In this document: in pieces, positions 35,342 through 44,504 of the stretch
Position numbering within the stretch: position 1 is the stretch's first letter
Layout of the letters: each line of letters opens with the position of its first letter
Assembly: GCA_017508895.1 (NCBI GenBank)
Contig: JAFWRA010000224.1
Location: 1-49,898, forward strand
DNA: 49,898 nt
Direction of reading: 5' to 3'
Origin: Bacteroidales bacterium
GTDB lineage: Bacteria > Bacteroidota > Bacteroidia > Bacteroidales > F082
Notes under the pieces: generated by a model
Told to the model about the DNA's origin: nothing
Database searches by the model: none
What the model saw: the letters and a program-made list of their open reading frames with translations, nothing else
Program-made: the position numbers and the translations under genes

Positions 35342-36088
35342 TCAACAATTCATACCACCGCAGCAGTGAATCACCTGACCCGTGACATACGAGCTGAGGT
35401 CGGAGGCGAGGAAGAGGGCCACATTGGCCACATCCTCGGGCGTGCCACCACGACGCAGCGGAATCAGACTTTCCCATTGTTTGCGGACGTCCTCAGGCAG
35501 GGCGTTGGTCATGGCGGTAATGATGAAACCAGGAGCGATGGCGTTGTGGCGGATGTTGCGCACGCCCATCTCCTTAGCTGCACTTTTGGTGAAGCCGATG
35601 ATACCAGCCTTCGAAGCACTATAGTTGCACTGGTTGGCATTGCCCGACACACCCACCACGGAGCTCATGTTGATGACACTACCACCAGCCTGCTTCCACA
35701 TGACAGGTTGCACAGCCTTGGTGAAGTTGAACACCGACTTGAGGTTGACGTTGATGACAGCATCCCACTGTTCTTCGGTCATGCGCTTCAAGGCTGTGTC
35801 CTTGGTGATACCAGCATTATTGACGAGGATATCGATGCGGCCGAAGTCCTTGACGATTTCGTCCACCACTTGGTGCGTCTCCTCAAAGTTGGCGGCGTTG
35901 GAGGCATAAGCCTTAACCTTTACGCCAAGAGCTGCCAGTTCCTTTTCCGTTTCCATGACGACATCGTTCAAGGCGATATCGGTGAAGGCGATGTTGCAAC
36001 CTTCCTGGGCAAAACGCAAAGCAATGGCCTTGCCGATGCCACGACCGGCTCCCGTAATCAGAGCCACTTTATTGTCTAATAATCCCAT
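35342..36088 (-). CDS. fabG: 3-oxoacyl-ACP reductase FabG
   Basis: NADPH-dependent short-chain dehydrogenase that reduces 3-oxoacyl-ACP in fatty-acid elongation. It is 248 residues from ATG 36088 (MGLLDNKVALITGAGRGIG). Visible: the nucleotide-binding TGAGRGIG, NNAG (in ILVNNAGITKD), catalytic Ser in VINMSSVVG, and the YxxxK pair in CNYSASKAGIIGF. The C-terminal GGMNC end is typical of Bacteroidota FabG. Last gene of fabH-fabF-fabZ-acp-fabG. Other short-chain dehydrogenases look similar, but context fits FabG. Confidence 0.92.
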   Translation of the reverse strand: MGLLDNKVALITGAGRGIGKAIALRFAQEGCNIAFTDIALNDVVMETEKELAALGVKVKAYASNAANFEETHQVVDEIVKDFGRIDILVNNAGITKDTALKRMTEEQWDAVINVNLKSVFNFTKAVQPVMWKQAGGSVINMSSVVGVSGNANQCNYSASKAGIIGFTKSAAKEMGVRNIRHNAIAPGFIITAMTNALPEDVRKQWESLIPLRRGGTPEDVANVALFLASDLSSYVTGQVIHCCGGMNC

Positions 36089-36091
36089 AAT

Positions 36092-36119
36092 ATTCAAGAT
36101 TTAAAGATTCAAAATTCAA
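36092..36119. repeat. degenerate 7-bp repeats (ATTCAAA-like) in the acp-fabG spacer
   Basis: Copies resembling ATTCAAG, ATTTAAA, ATTCAAA, ATTCAAA stand in a row. Similar ATTTAAA/ATTCAAG units occur in the fabZ-acp and fabF-fabZ spacers at about 36470-36500 and 36935-36970. Confidence 0.5.
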
Positions 36120-36222
36120 AATTTGAGATTGTTTTCAATTTTTTGACCATGACTTGTGACCATGACGATGACTGCTTTCATCCAAGTTGAAGCGGTCATA
36201 GTCATTGTCACTGGTCATAGTT

Positions 36223-36465
36223 CTATGGTTTCTTTGTGTATTTTTCAATCAGTTCATACAAGTCGCCGACGGTTTTAGCGTTGGCCATTTCGTCTTCAGA
36301 GAACTTCACGTTGAATTCGCGCTCCAACATCATGGAAAGCTCCACGAAATCAAGTGAATCAGCACCCAAGTCGTTGAAAAGATGCTTCTCTGGAGTGATT
36401 TCTTTCTCCTCAAGTTTCATCTTGGATGCGATCAACGCCCGTGCCTTGTCTTGAATCCTTGACAT
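36223..36465 (-). CDS. acpP: acyl carrier protein
   Basis: An 80-residue acidic acyl carrier protein. Its 4'-phosphopantetheine site is the Ser in GADSLDFVEL (about residue 37), followed by a family-typical helix. It has the usual length and carries the growing acyl chain for FabH, FabF, FabZ and FabG encoded around it. It may be a second, pathway-specific ACP, since primary bacterial acpP is commonly beside fabF and rnc, and rnc is not here. Confidence 0.92.
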   Translation of the reverse strand: MSRIQDKARALIASKMKLEEKEITPEKHLFNDLGADSLDFVELSMMLEREFNVKFSEDEMANAKTVGDLYELIEKYTKKP

Positions 36466-36500
36466 TTCAAATTGAAGATTTAAGATTTAAAATTCAAGAT

Positions 36501-36932
36501 TCATTGTTTGTTGCGAGTGTCGGGGAGCAAGGCAAATGAAAGCTCGCCTTTCACGCACATCTTGCCGCCCACACTGAGCACGGCGGAGCAGATGTAAATA
36601 TTGCGCATGTGATAGGTCAGCGTGGCTTCCACCTCGACGGTATCGCCTGGCTTAACACTGTTCTTGAAGCGCACCTTGTCGATGCCTGTGTAGAAGGTCA
36701 ACTTGCCGATGAGGTCATCCTTCATCAGTAGGGCGCACGACTGGGCCATGATTTCGCAAAGGATGACACCAGGCACAACTGGCTCGCCAGGGAAATGACC
36801 TTGCAGGAAGAACTCCTCGCCCGTCACATGGTATTTGGAATGGGCAACATGGTTTTCATCGAGGGTCATCTCGTCGACCAAGAGCATAGGCTCGCGGTGC
36901 GGGAGATACTGTTTGATTTCGTCTCTGTTCAT
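36501..36932 (-). CDS. fabZ: 3-hydroxyacyl-ACP dehydratase FabZ
   Basis: Hotdog-fold dehydratase that removes water from 3-hydroxyacyl-ACP. The 143-residue protein has the LPHREPMLLVD start and the FLQGHFPGEPVVPGVILCEI helix region with the catalytic His and Glu, then MAQS. The length is typical. It lies between fabF and the ACP gene in the same operon, with AT-rich repeat-containing spacers on both sides. Confidence 0.93.
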   Translation of the reverse strand: MNRDEIKQYLPHREPMLLVDEMTLDENHVAHSKYHVTGEEFFLQGHFPGEPVVPGVILCEIMAQSCALLMKDDLIGKLTFYTGIDKVRFKNSVKPGDTVEVEATLTYHMRNIYICSAVLSVGGKMCVKGELSFALLPDTRNKQ

Positions 36933-36972
36933 ATTGATGATTTAAAATTCCAGATTTAAGATTTAAAGATTA

Positions 36973-38217
36973 TCAGATTTTTCGGATAGCCAAGCAAGCA
37001 TTATGTCCGCCGAAGCCCAAGGAATTGGAAATAGCTATATCCAAATTCACCTTGAGCGGATTGTTAGGCGTGTAATCAAGGTCGCACTCGGGGTCGGGTT
37101 CGTCCAAATTGATGGTTGGGGGAACGGTGTTGTTGTTCAATGCCATCACACTGATGATGAGCTCGATGGCACCTGCAGCACCGAGAGCATGGCCCATTTC
37201 CGATTTGGTGGAGCTGATGTGTGCCTTGTAAGCCTCATCACCCATCGCAATCTTAATGGCGCGGGTTTCACCGCTGTCGTTCATTGGGGTACCTGTGCCA
37301 TGTGCGTTGATATAAATGCTCTCACCTGCCTTAAACTGAGCTTCATCCAAAGCCTGCTTAATTGCCAAACTTTGAGTCGTGCCGTCGGGACGGGGAGCCG
37401 TGCTGTGGTATGCATCGCAGCTGTTACCATAGCCGCAAAGCTCAGCGTAGATCTTCGCACCACGCTTCTTGGCGTGTTCGTATTCCTCAAGCAACACAAT
37501 ACCTGAACCTTCAGCAATGACAAAACCAGCGCGGTTTTTGTTGAACGGTAAGGAAGCATGTTTCGGATCTTCTGCCTTGGTCAAAGCCTTGCAGTTGGCA
37601 AAGCCGCCGATAGACACGGGATTGATGCCCGCCTCCGAACCACCTGCGATGATGGCATCGGCATAGCCATGCTTGATGGCGCGATAGGCCTCACCGATAC
37701 TGTGTGTACCCGTGGCGCAAGCCGTCACGATGGGCACGCAGGGGCCTTGAGCGTTGTAGCGGATGGCCACGCTGCCAGAAGCTTGGTTGCCAATCATGGT
37801 CGGAATCATCAAAGGAGAAATCCAACGTGCACCTTCATCATAATAGGTCTTGATGCCCTTCATAATGGTGTCGAAGCCACCGATGCCAGAGCCGACATAC
37901 ACACCCAAACGACTGGGGTCCATCTGCATGTCTTCATTGTCTTTCATAGCTTGATAGGCAGCGGCCAAAGTATAAACCGCAAAACGGTCGTTACGTTTGA
38001 CAAAAGCCTTATCGACGCCACAAGCCTCGGGGTTGAAGTCTTTCAACTCGGCGGCAATCTTCACGGGAAGGTCGGTGGTGTCGAATGATTTGATGAAGTC
38101 GATGCCGCAATAGCCCTTCATCAGGTTATCCCAAATAGTAGGCAGGTCGTTGCCAATTGGCGAAACAGCACCCATGCCCGTTATAACTACTCTTCTAATA
38201 TTGTTATTGTTTTCCAT
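36973..38217 (-). CDS. fabF: 3-oxoacyl-ACP synthase II FabF
   Basis: Condensing enzyme elongating acyl-ACP with malonyl-ACP. The 414-residue protein has the Cys-His-His triad: active-site Cys in VTACATGTHS, His in INAHGTGTPMNDSGE, and His in SEMGHALGAAGA with its neighbouring Lys. The N terminus RRVVITGMGAVSPIGND is typical. Second gene in the fab group, 27 bp after fabH; the spacer holds a 3 x 7-bp CTCTAAA repeat. Confidence 0.94.
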   Translation of the reverse strand: MENNNNIRRVVITGMGAVSPIGNDLPTIWDNLMKGYCGIDFIKSFDTTDLPVKIAAELKDFNPEACGVDKAFVKRNDRFAVYTLAAAYQAMKDNEDMQMDPSRLGVYVGSGIGGFDTIMKGIKTYYDEGARWISPLMIPTMIGNQASGSVAIRYNAQGPCVPIVTACATGTHSIGEAYRAIKHGYADAIIAGGSEAGINPVSIGGFANCKALTKAEDPKHASLPFNKNRAGFVIAEGSGIVLLEEYEHAKKRGAKIYAELCGYGNSCDAYHSTAPRPDGTTQSLAIKQALDEAQFKAGESIYINAHGTGTPMNDSGETRAIKIAMGDEAYKAHISSTKSEMGHALGAAGAIELIISVMALNNNTVPPTINLDEPDPECDLDYTPNNPLKVNLDIAISNSLGFGGHNACLAIRKI

Positions 38218-38220
38218 TTT

Positions 38221-38241
38221 CTCTAAACTCTAAACTCTAAA
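38221..38241. repeat. 3 x 7-bp tandem repeat, unit CTCTAAA
   Basis: Three perfect heptamers fill most of the fabH-fabF spacer. Confidence 0.7.
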
Positions 38242-38244
38242 CTT

Positions 38245-39198
38245 TTAAAATTCCCATTCCCACAAGCAAGCAGCAGAAACGAAACCAGCGCCAAAGGCAC
38301 TCATGATGATTTTGTCTCCTTCTTTGATCTTGCCTGCTCTCAACATCTCGTCAAGCATGATCGGGATGCTGGCCGAAGAGGTGTTACCATATTTCTCGAT
38401 GATGGTCGGATACTTCTCCTCAGGACCACCAATGATATGGCGGATGCCTTCGATGATGCGCTTGTTGGCCTGATGCAGCAAGAACCAAGTGATGTCCTCA
38501 TGGGTCAGATGGTTATAATCCAACACGTTTTGGATGTCTTTGGCCGACTCGGTGACAGCGGTCTTGAACAACTCTTTGCCTTTCATCACCAGAGGCTGGC
38601 CTTTCGTATAGTGTTGTTCAAACGGTGTGGTTTCCATGCCGCGTTCGTAGTACAAAACGTCGCGGTCAGAAATCATGGTGAGCTTTACATCCTTAAAGGC
38701 AGTGCCTTCAGTGAGCACCACTGCTCCTGCACCATCGCCAAAGAGGACGCTACAGTCTCTTTCGTGCCAGTTGCAGTATTTGGTGGGCTCTTCAGCACAC
38801 ACAATTAATATATTCTTGGCGTGACCCGCCTTAATCATGCTGTCGGCAAGCATCAACGCGTTGACGAAGCCCGCGCAAGCCACATTGATATCGAGGCCGG
38901 CACAGGTAACACCGATACGTTTTTGAATGATGCAGCTCAATCCAGGGGTGACATGTTGGTTTGCCACATTCGAGACCAACAGGAAATCTATCTGGTCGGT
39001 ACGAAGCCCCGAGGCCTTGATAGCCTTGTCGGCAGCGTCAACGGCCAAGTCATATAAAGTTTCAGTAGATAATAGGTGTCGGGTTTGGATACCTGTACGG
39101 GAAGAAATCCAAGCATCGTTTGTGTCCAAAAAAGTGGCCAAGTCGTCGTTGGTTACCGTAAGTTTCGGCAATGCGCTTCCTGTTCCAATAATTTTCAT
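38245..39198 (-). CDS. fabH: 3-oxoacyl-ACP synthase III FabH
   Basis: Initiating condensing enzyme joining an acyl-CoA to malonyl-ACP. The 317-residue protein starts at ATG 39198 (MKIIGTGSALPKL). A 56-codon upstream extension to 39366 crosses the promoter element and is rejected. Triad: Cys in LDINVACAGFVNAL, His in FLLHQANKRI, Asn in KYGNTSSASIPIML; the window DRTGI-like loop is ISSRTGIQTRH. First gene of the five-gene fab operon, with three TGTGGCGAAA repeats upstream of its promoter element. Confidence 0.92.
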   Translation of the reverse strand: MKIIGTGSALPKLTVTNDDLATFLDTNDAWISSRTGIQTRHLLSTETLYDLAVDAADKAIKASGLRTDQIDFLLVSNVANQHVTPGLSCIIQKRIGVTCAGLDINVACAGFVNALMLADSMIKAGHAKNILIVCAEEPTKYCNWHERDCSVLFGDGAGAVVLTEGTAFKDVKLTMISDRDVLYYERGMETTPFEQHYTKGQPLVMKGKELFKTAVTESAKDIQNVLDYNHLTHEDITWFLLHQANKRIIEGIRHIIGGPEEKYPTIIEKYGNTSSASIPIMLDEMLRAGKIKEGDKIIMSAFGAGFVSAACLWEWEF

Positions 39199-39252
39199 TT
39201 TGTTTTCAATTAAATGATTAAAATTAAAATTGTTTTCGGTTGTAAAACGTTG

Positions 39253-39260
39253 CAAAAGTA
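39253..39260 (-). promoter_or_regulatory. TAnnTTTG promoter element for the fab operon
   Basis: Minus strand TACTTTTG, 54 bases before the fabH ATG. Confidence 0.6.
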
Positions 39261-39307
39261 CAGCATCGTGCAACGCCGTGTAGAAAATGTGTCCAAAATG
39301 GGGTTTT

Positions 39308-39359
39308 TGTGGCGAAATTCGCCCATTTGTGGCGAAATTTGGGCTTTTTTGTGGCGAAA
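39308..39359. repeat. three TGTGGCGAAA direct repeats upstream of fabH
   Basis: Perfect decamers at 39308-39317, 39328-39337 and 39350-39359, spaced 20 and 22 bp, so on about the same face of the helix. They lie about 50-105 bp upstream of the fabH promoter element and may be activator sites. Confidence 0.6.
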
Positions 39360-39378
39360 ATGCCAAAATGAAACAAAA

Positions 39379-39403
39379 AGAGACGCGAAAAATCCGCGTC
39401 TCT
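39379..39403 (-). terminator. intrinsic terminator of the export/TonB-receptor operon
   Basis: A perfect 9-bp stem (AGAGACGCG with CGCGTCTCT) is followed on the minus strand by TTTTTG. It lies 23 bases after the TonB-receptor stop. Confidence 0.85.
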
Positions 39404-39425
39404 AGGGTGAATTACGGGCTGGTTT

Positions 39426-41882
39426 TTACATCCCACCCATGCCTTGAGGTGCACCTTGTGGGCCTTCGCCGCCTTGACGGGCCACCTGTTCCAGTTCCAT
39501 CTTACCGAAGCGGAAGGTCACACCAACAGCTACACTACGGCTGTTGTATTTGTAGGAGGAGTTCGACTGTACATACGGGCTGTTGTTCGAACGTCCAAAG
39601 CGGTTGGTGTTGAAGATGTCGTTGGCATTGACGAAAACCGATAACTTACGATCGAAGAAATCGGCACGCAGACCCGCATCAACGCCAAAATAGCCTTGAC
39701 GCTCGCTAAACAAGGATTGCGTTGGTGAACTGTAGTAGCCCGAAGCCGTCAATTCCAGTTTGTCCCACAGCTTTGCCCACATGTTGAGACGGAAACTGTA
39801 AGACCACATGTCTTTTTCATACTCATGTCCCTCATACTCCGTCTTGATATAGGAATCATACAGATTGGCATAGAAACGAAGGTTGAAGAAGCCGTTGGGG
39901 CGATACATCATATTGTACTCGAAACCCGCGTTATGGCTTTTGCCGACATTGACAGGATAACTGTAAGGAACTACGCGACCGTACAGCCAATGGTAACGAG
40001 AGACTTCTATCTTATTGACGTTGTTGGTCTTGCCGCGATAATAGGCAGACAGGCCAACAGAGCCGAAGTTGTCCCAATACTTGGTCCAGCCTGCCTCAAT
40101 GGAGTTGGTGAAGACGCGATCCAAATCGGGGTTGCCACTGCTGTAGCTGTCCTCGTTGTACATGGGGAAACGACTCAACTGCTCGGCTCCAGGCGCAGCA
40201 ATGCGGCGCGTGTAGCTCAAACTGAAGTTGTGCATTGACTTGGTGCGATAAGACAGGTGAAGCGAAGGTCTCAGGCTGAAGAAATGCTTATTGAAGTTGT
40301 ATTGCGACGAGTCGGGATAAGCACCTTTGACCAGCTCGCTGACAAAGCGGATGCCCGGCTTCACAGTGAAACCGCCAAACTTGTGCTGTAAGGTGATAAA
40401 GGCTTCGTTGTTCAATTCTGTGAACTTAGCATTGTAGGTACGGTAGACGTCTTTGTCCCACTCCCATGCCTCTTTATCCGAATTAGGATTGATCACAGTG
40501 TCGGTAACAAGACTTTGATGCTCAGGATCATAGCCTATAGTATAACCCACCGAAATCTCTCCGTTCTCAGAATAAGGACGGTTGTAGACAATCTCGCCCT
40601 CGACACCTGTGGAATGGTAGGAGCTGTTTTGACGCAACACACGGGTGTAGTCCATGGGCAAAGTGAATTTCCTTGTTGCTTCGCCATTTTCGCGTCCACC
40701 AAAACTCATCCCATTGACGCTAACGGAGAGGTTATGACCTTCATTGTTGAACTTATGCTGGTAATACAAGCCGTAATTAGCGAAGTATTGACTGTTTCCG
40801 CCATTAGTGCTTTCGCGCATATCGGTGGTGGTCAGTACATTGGGCAGATACTCCTCCCTAAAAAAAGAGGTGTTGTTGGTAGCGTCACCCCAATTGGGCC
40901 ATCCGCTCAACCATACATTCAAACTATTCGCTGTATCAATCTCATAATCCAAGCTGAAGAAACCGCCCGCGCCATACATATTGTTTTTGAAAAGCGTACT
41001 ATCGATTTCATGATTGGCGAGAGCTCCGCTCGCATCGAACAGCGACTGGTCTATGAAGGAATTGCCTTTCCAATCGGAATAGCTGCCGTTGATGTAGGCA
41101 TTGACCGTCAATTTTTCGTTCGACCAAACGTAGGAAGCCCAAGGGTCAATATAAGGATGGGTTGAGACGTTCACGCCGAAGCTGAAAAACTCGTTCTTCT
41201 GTACCTTAGCATTGGTAACGATGTTGATGATGCCGTCAGCCTTTGAGCCATAGCGCGCCGATGGGTTGGTGATGACCTCTACATGGTCGATGCTATTGGC
41301 GGGCAAGGTCTGGATGTAGGTCTTGAGGTTCTCGGCGGTCATGTGCGAAGGTTTGTCGTTGATCCACACCTCCACGCTTGATGTGCCGCGAAGACTAATG
41401 TTGCCTTCCACATCGACGCTCACGCCAGGGGCGTTTTGCAAAGCATCCGAAAGTGTACCCGTCTGAATACTGTTGTCTTCGGCAACGTTGTACATAGTCT
41501 TCTCCCCTTCCACGGCAAATAAAGGCCGTTTCTCTGTGATAGTCACTTCACCGAGTTTGGTAGAGCCTTCCTTAAGTTTAAGTTGACCAAGGTCTTGGTT
41601 ACCTTTAACAGCCAACACCTGCTCGAAAGTTTGGAAGCCGATGGCCGACACTTGCAGACGGTAATCGCCGTTGGGTGCCACCAACTCGAACTGTCCTTTG
41701 TCGTCGGAAGCGGCACCGCTCACAAAGACGCTGTCGGCCTGACGGAACAAGCCCACATTGACGAAAGGAATGCCTTTGCCGTTGGACTCTTCGACGATGG
41801 TTCCCGTCACTTTGCTTTGTGCCATTCCTGACAAAACGAAGCACCCTATGAGTGCAAAAAGGATATAAAAACGTTTGTTCAT
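39426..41882 (-). CDS. TonB-dependent receptor family outer-membrane protein
   Basis: The 818-residue protein has a signal peptide (MNKRFYILFALIGCFVLSGMAQ), an N-terminal CarboxypepD_reg-like Ig domain (about 24-105, KVTGTIVEESNGKGIPFVNV), and a plug domain (TLSDALQNAPGVSVDVEGNI, then VEVITNPSARYGSKADGIIN). A C-terminal beta-barrel follows, of the family annotated as outer membrane beta-barrel (OMP_b-brl_3). It ends in a Gly/Gln/Met-rich tail rather than a canonical aromatic terminus. It follows the TolC-like gene by 72 bp in the same direction, so it is probably cotranscribed with the MacB-type export genes. The substrate is unknown. Confidence 0.88.
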   Translation of the reverse strand: MNKRFYILFALIGCFVLSGMAQSKVTGTIVEESNGKGIPFVNVGLFRQADSVFVSGAASDDKGQFELVAPNGDYRLQVSAIGFQTFEQVLAVKGNQDLGQLKLKEGSTKLGEVTITEKRPLFAVEGEKTMYNVAEDNSIQTGTLSDALQNAPGVSVDVEGNISLRGTSSVEVWINDKPSHMTAENLKTYIQTLPANSIDHVEVITNPSARYGSKADGIINIVTNAKVQKNEFFSFGVNVSTHPYIDPWASYVWSNEKLTVNAYINGSYSDWKGNSFIDQSLFDASGALANHEIDSTLFKNNMYGAGGFFSLDYEIDTANSLNVWLSGWPNWGDATNNTSFFREEYLPNVLTTTDMRESTNGGNSQYFANYGLYYQHKFNNEGHNLSVSVNGMSFGGRENGEATRKFTLPMDYTRVLRQNSSYHSTGVEGEIVYNRPYSENGEISVGYTIGYDPEHQSLVTDTVINPNSDKEAWEWDKDVYRTYNAKFTELNNEAFITLQHKFGGFTVKPGIRFVSELVKGAYPDSSQYNFNKHFFSLRPSLHLSYRTKSMHNFSLSYTRRIAAPGAEQLSRFPMYNEDSYSSGNPDLDRVFTNSIEAGWTKYWDNFGSVGLSAYYRGKTNNVNKIEVSRYHWLYGRVVPYSYPVNVGKSHNAGFEYNMMYRPNGFFNLRFYANLYDSYIKTEYEGHEYEKDMWSYSFRLNMWAKLWDKLELTASGYYSSPTQSLFSERQGYFGVDAGLRADFFDRKLSVFVNANDIFNTNRFGRSNNSPYVQSNSSYKYNSRSVAVGVTFRFGKMELEQVARQGGEGPQGAPQGMGGM

Positions 41883-41954
41883 AGCTCTTTTAAGTTGAAA
41901 AATTGAAGTTCGTGTTTATTAATTTAATTGACTAACGATGATTGATTCGAATTA

Positions 41955-43272
41955 TTATTTCACATTCCTATAATACTCAATGATTTTGCAACGGTAAAGG
42001 TATTCGTAACGCGCTTGCAGCAAGTCAGATTCGGCCTTGTGGTAGCGGATTTTGCTCTCATTGAGTTCCAAGAGGGTCTTTTTCCCCATCTCAAAACCTG
42101 CATTGGCGTATTCGTAGGCGATGCGCGAAGCCTCCAAACTGTTTTCCATGGCGGTCATTTTCTGTTCGGCGGCCTTGGCGTTGCCGTAGGCTTGCTGGAT
42201 TTCCTTGCGCAGTGTTTTCTCGGTGTTTTCGAGGTTGAGCTCTTCGTCGGCGATGGAAAGTTCTGTCATCTTCACGCGGTATTTCGTCTTCATTCCGTTG
42301 AAGATCGGGATGTTGAGCGAAACACCGAGTTGCGTCCTGCTGTTGCGTTTCAACTGCTCGTTGACGGGCGTGTTGGGATAGTTTTCGGAGAAATAACGGT
42401 AAAGTCCGTTGGAATAGCCCGCGTAGAAACCCAACGTGGGAAGCCATGCCGACTTACTGGCTTTCAGGTCGTAATGACTCTTTTGCAATCGCAAGCGTGC
42501 GGCTTCCATAGCGGGTTGGTTCTGCAAAGCGTATGCAATGGTGGATTGTGTTGTGTAGGGAAAGCGGTTCCTGATTGGCAAAGAACGCTTCCGGCTCGCT
42601 GATTTCAAAGCCTTCGCTGTCTTCAATTTCAAGAACTTGCGTCAGAGTAAGCAGACTCAGTGCCAAATCGGTCTCAGCCTGAGTGAATGTGGATTGGTCT
42701 AAGGCGAGCTGAGCCTGGCTTTCGTAGACATCGGCCTCGGCCAGGCGACCGCTTTCAAAAAGCTGTTGGGTCTTTTGCAACTGCTCGGCGGAGAGTTCCT
42801 TTTGCCTGCGGGCGATTTCCACCTGCTCCTTGCCGTAAAGCACTTGCATGTAAAATGCCATCACGTTGAGTTTGAGGTTGAGTTGGGCCGCTTCCTGGTC
42901 CATCTCGCTGGCTTGCAGGTTCAAGGCATCGGCTTTGGCGGTATTGTAGAGGCCCATACCCTGAAACAGCGGCAGTGAAAGATTGGCGCCAAACGAAGCC
43001 GAAGAGGAATTATCAGACACGTAAACACCTGTATATGAAGGCGATTGACCAAAGCCAAAGTATTCTCCTGCATTGGCACTCAAGGTGGGAAGCCAAGCGT
43101 TTTTGCTGGCTTTATATTGGTATTCAGCCTGCTGCCGTGCCAATTGGGTCTTTTTCAGGTCGAGGTTATGCTCAAGGGCATAGTCGATGCACTCGTCAAG
43201 CGTCCACACCTTTTGGGCTTGGACACTGAACATGGTTGCTATCAAGAGCGTCATTAAAAATGTGCGTTTCAT
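41955..43272 (-). pseudogene. TolC-like outer-membrane efflux protein, frameshifted
   Basis: Two frames together make one TolC-family protein of about 438 residues. The first (from ATG 43272) has the signal peptide MKRTFLMTLLIATMFSVQAQ and the first OEP repeat. The second, ending at 41955, has the second repeat, with KASKSAWLPTLGFYAGYSNG mirroring KASKNAWLPTLSANAGEYFG of the first. They join if one base is removed near 42544-42550 (coding strand ACACAATCC); the restored reading runs TIAYALQNQPAMEAARLRL. The total span of 1318 bases is one more than a multiple of three, as expected. The start overlaps the membrane fusion protein stop. The defect may be a real mutation or an assembly error. Confidence 0.82.
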
Positions 43273-44372
43273 TTTTCTTCGGTTTTTTCGTTTCCACGGA
43301 TTTTGTCGCCTACCTGCAGTCCTTCCTTGACAACGATGTTCACGCCATCGGAAAGACCGACTTTAACAGCTTGCTTCTCAAATTGTTGCGGAGCATCTTC
43401 CTTGGTGCAGCGATACACGTATGTTTCGCCATCCTCATAGCTGATGCAGCTTTCGGGCACGGTCACGGCACCTTCCTCCCTGTCGAGGATGATTTCAGCG
43501 TTGGCGGAATAGCCAGCGCGGACAAAGATGTCATCAGGCAGGATGGCGCGGGCTTTCATCTCGAAGAAAACCGCACCGCTCTCTTGAGTGCCTTTGGGCG
43601 CGATGTATTCCAACACGGCATCAAACTTGCGGTCATTCATGGCTCCGATGGTCAAAGTCATGGGCATTCCTTCGTGGATTTTGCCCACCTCAGTTTCATC
43701 GAGTTTACCCTTGAAAATCATGTCCTTCATGTTGGCGATGGTCGCAATGGTAGTGCCGTCGTTGAAGGTGTTGGAGTTGATGACTGAGTTGCCGACCTTG
43801 ACGGGGATGTCGAGAATCATGCCCGAAATGGTGGCCTTGATTTTCGTGTTGCTGTAGCCCGTCGCGTTCTTCGAGATACCCTCCTTGATGATGTTCAGCT
43901 GGTCTTGGGCGTTGCTGTAGCTTTCCTTAGCCTGCTGGTATTCGAGCTGCGACTTCTCAAATTCCTCGGTGGAAATCAAGCCTTTAGCCTTCAGGTTTTG
44001 CTGGCGTTGGTAAGTCTTTTCCACGTTGTCCAAGTTCATTTTGGCAACGCGCACCTGCGACTCGGCAGCAGCGAGATTGCTCACGTCAGGGATGACCTTC
44101 ACCACGGCGATGACTTCGCCTTGCTGCACCTGCTGGCCAGGTTCTTTCAGGATTTCGGAAATGATGCCCGACACTTGGGGCTTCATAGCCACCTCGTCGC
44201 GCGGGTCGATTTGACCCGTCACCACTGTTGATTTCTGGATGGTGTCGATTTTGGCCGTCTCGATTGCATAAACGACCTCCTTCGGCCTCGATTTCTTGTA
44301 GAGGTAGACGAAAGTCCAGATGACTCCTATTCCTAACAAGATGAAAAATAAGATTTTAAAAATTTTCTTCAT
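43269..44372 (-). CDS. HlyD/MacA-type periplasmic membrane fusion protein
   Basis: Periplasmic adaptor of a tripartite exporter, linking the inner-membrane ABC pump to the TolC-like channel. The 367-residue protein has an N-terminal membrane anchor (residues 1-26), a barrel-sandwich (lipoyl-like) region (MKPQVSGIISEILKEPGQQV and its partner IKATISGMILDIPVKVGN), a coiled-coil hairpin between them (about 100-170, rich in Gln/Glu/Lys), and a C-terminal beta-barrel. It lies between the second permease (160 bp spacer with an inverted repeat) and the tolC-like gene (overlapping start). Confidence 0.92.
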   Translation of the reverse strand: MKKIFKILFFILLGIGVIWTFVYLYKKSRPKEVVYAIETAKIDTIQKSTVVTGQIDPRDEVAMKPQVSGIISEILKEPGQQVQQGEVIAVVKVIPDVSNLAAAESQVRVAKMNLDNVEKTYQRQQNLKAKGLISTEEFEKSQLEYQQAKESYSNAQDQLNIIKEGISKNATGYSNTKIKATISGMILDIPVKVGNSVINSNTFNDGTTIATIANMKDMIFKGKLDETEVGKIHEGMPMTLTIGAMNDRKFDAVLEYIAPKGTQESGAVFFEMKARAILPDDIFVRAGYSANAEIILDREEGAVTVPESCISYEDGETYVYRCTKEDAPQQFEKQAVKVGLSDGVNIVVKEGLQVGDKIRGNEKTEEK

Positions 44373-44428
44373 ACTATTTGATATTTTAATATTTCTAATT
44401 TCAAGATTTTTTTGGCTCTAAGCTTTAA

Positions 44429-44500
44429 GCTGTAAGCAATAAGCCCATCTTTGCCCTTGCGCTGCCTTTTGCTTACTGCTTAAAGCTTATTGCTTACAGC
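44429..44500. repeat. 16-bp perfect inverted repeat between permease and fusion-protein genes
   Basis: GCTGTAAGCAATAAGC at 44429-44444 and its exact complement at 44485-44500 enclose 40 bases. Related TAAGC/GCTTA words extend the similarity on both sides. The transcript could fold into a large hairpin within the operon. Confidence 0.7.
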
Positions 44501-44504
44501 CTTT

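Noticed and set aside
39308..39359. Possible CRISPR repeats
   Set aside because: The units are only 10 bp and the gaps about 10-12 bp, far too short for spacers.
39199..39366. N-terminal extension of FabH
   Set aside because: The extension crosses the TAnnTTTG element and the TGTGGCGAAA repeats, and family members start at MKIIGTG-like sequence.
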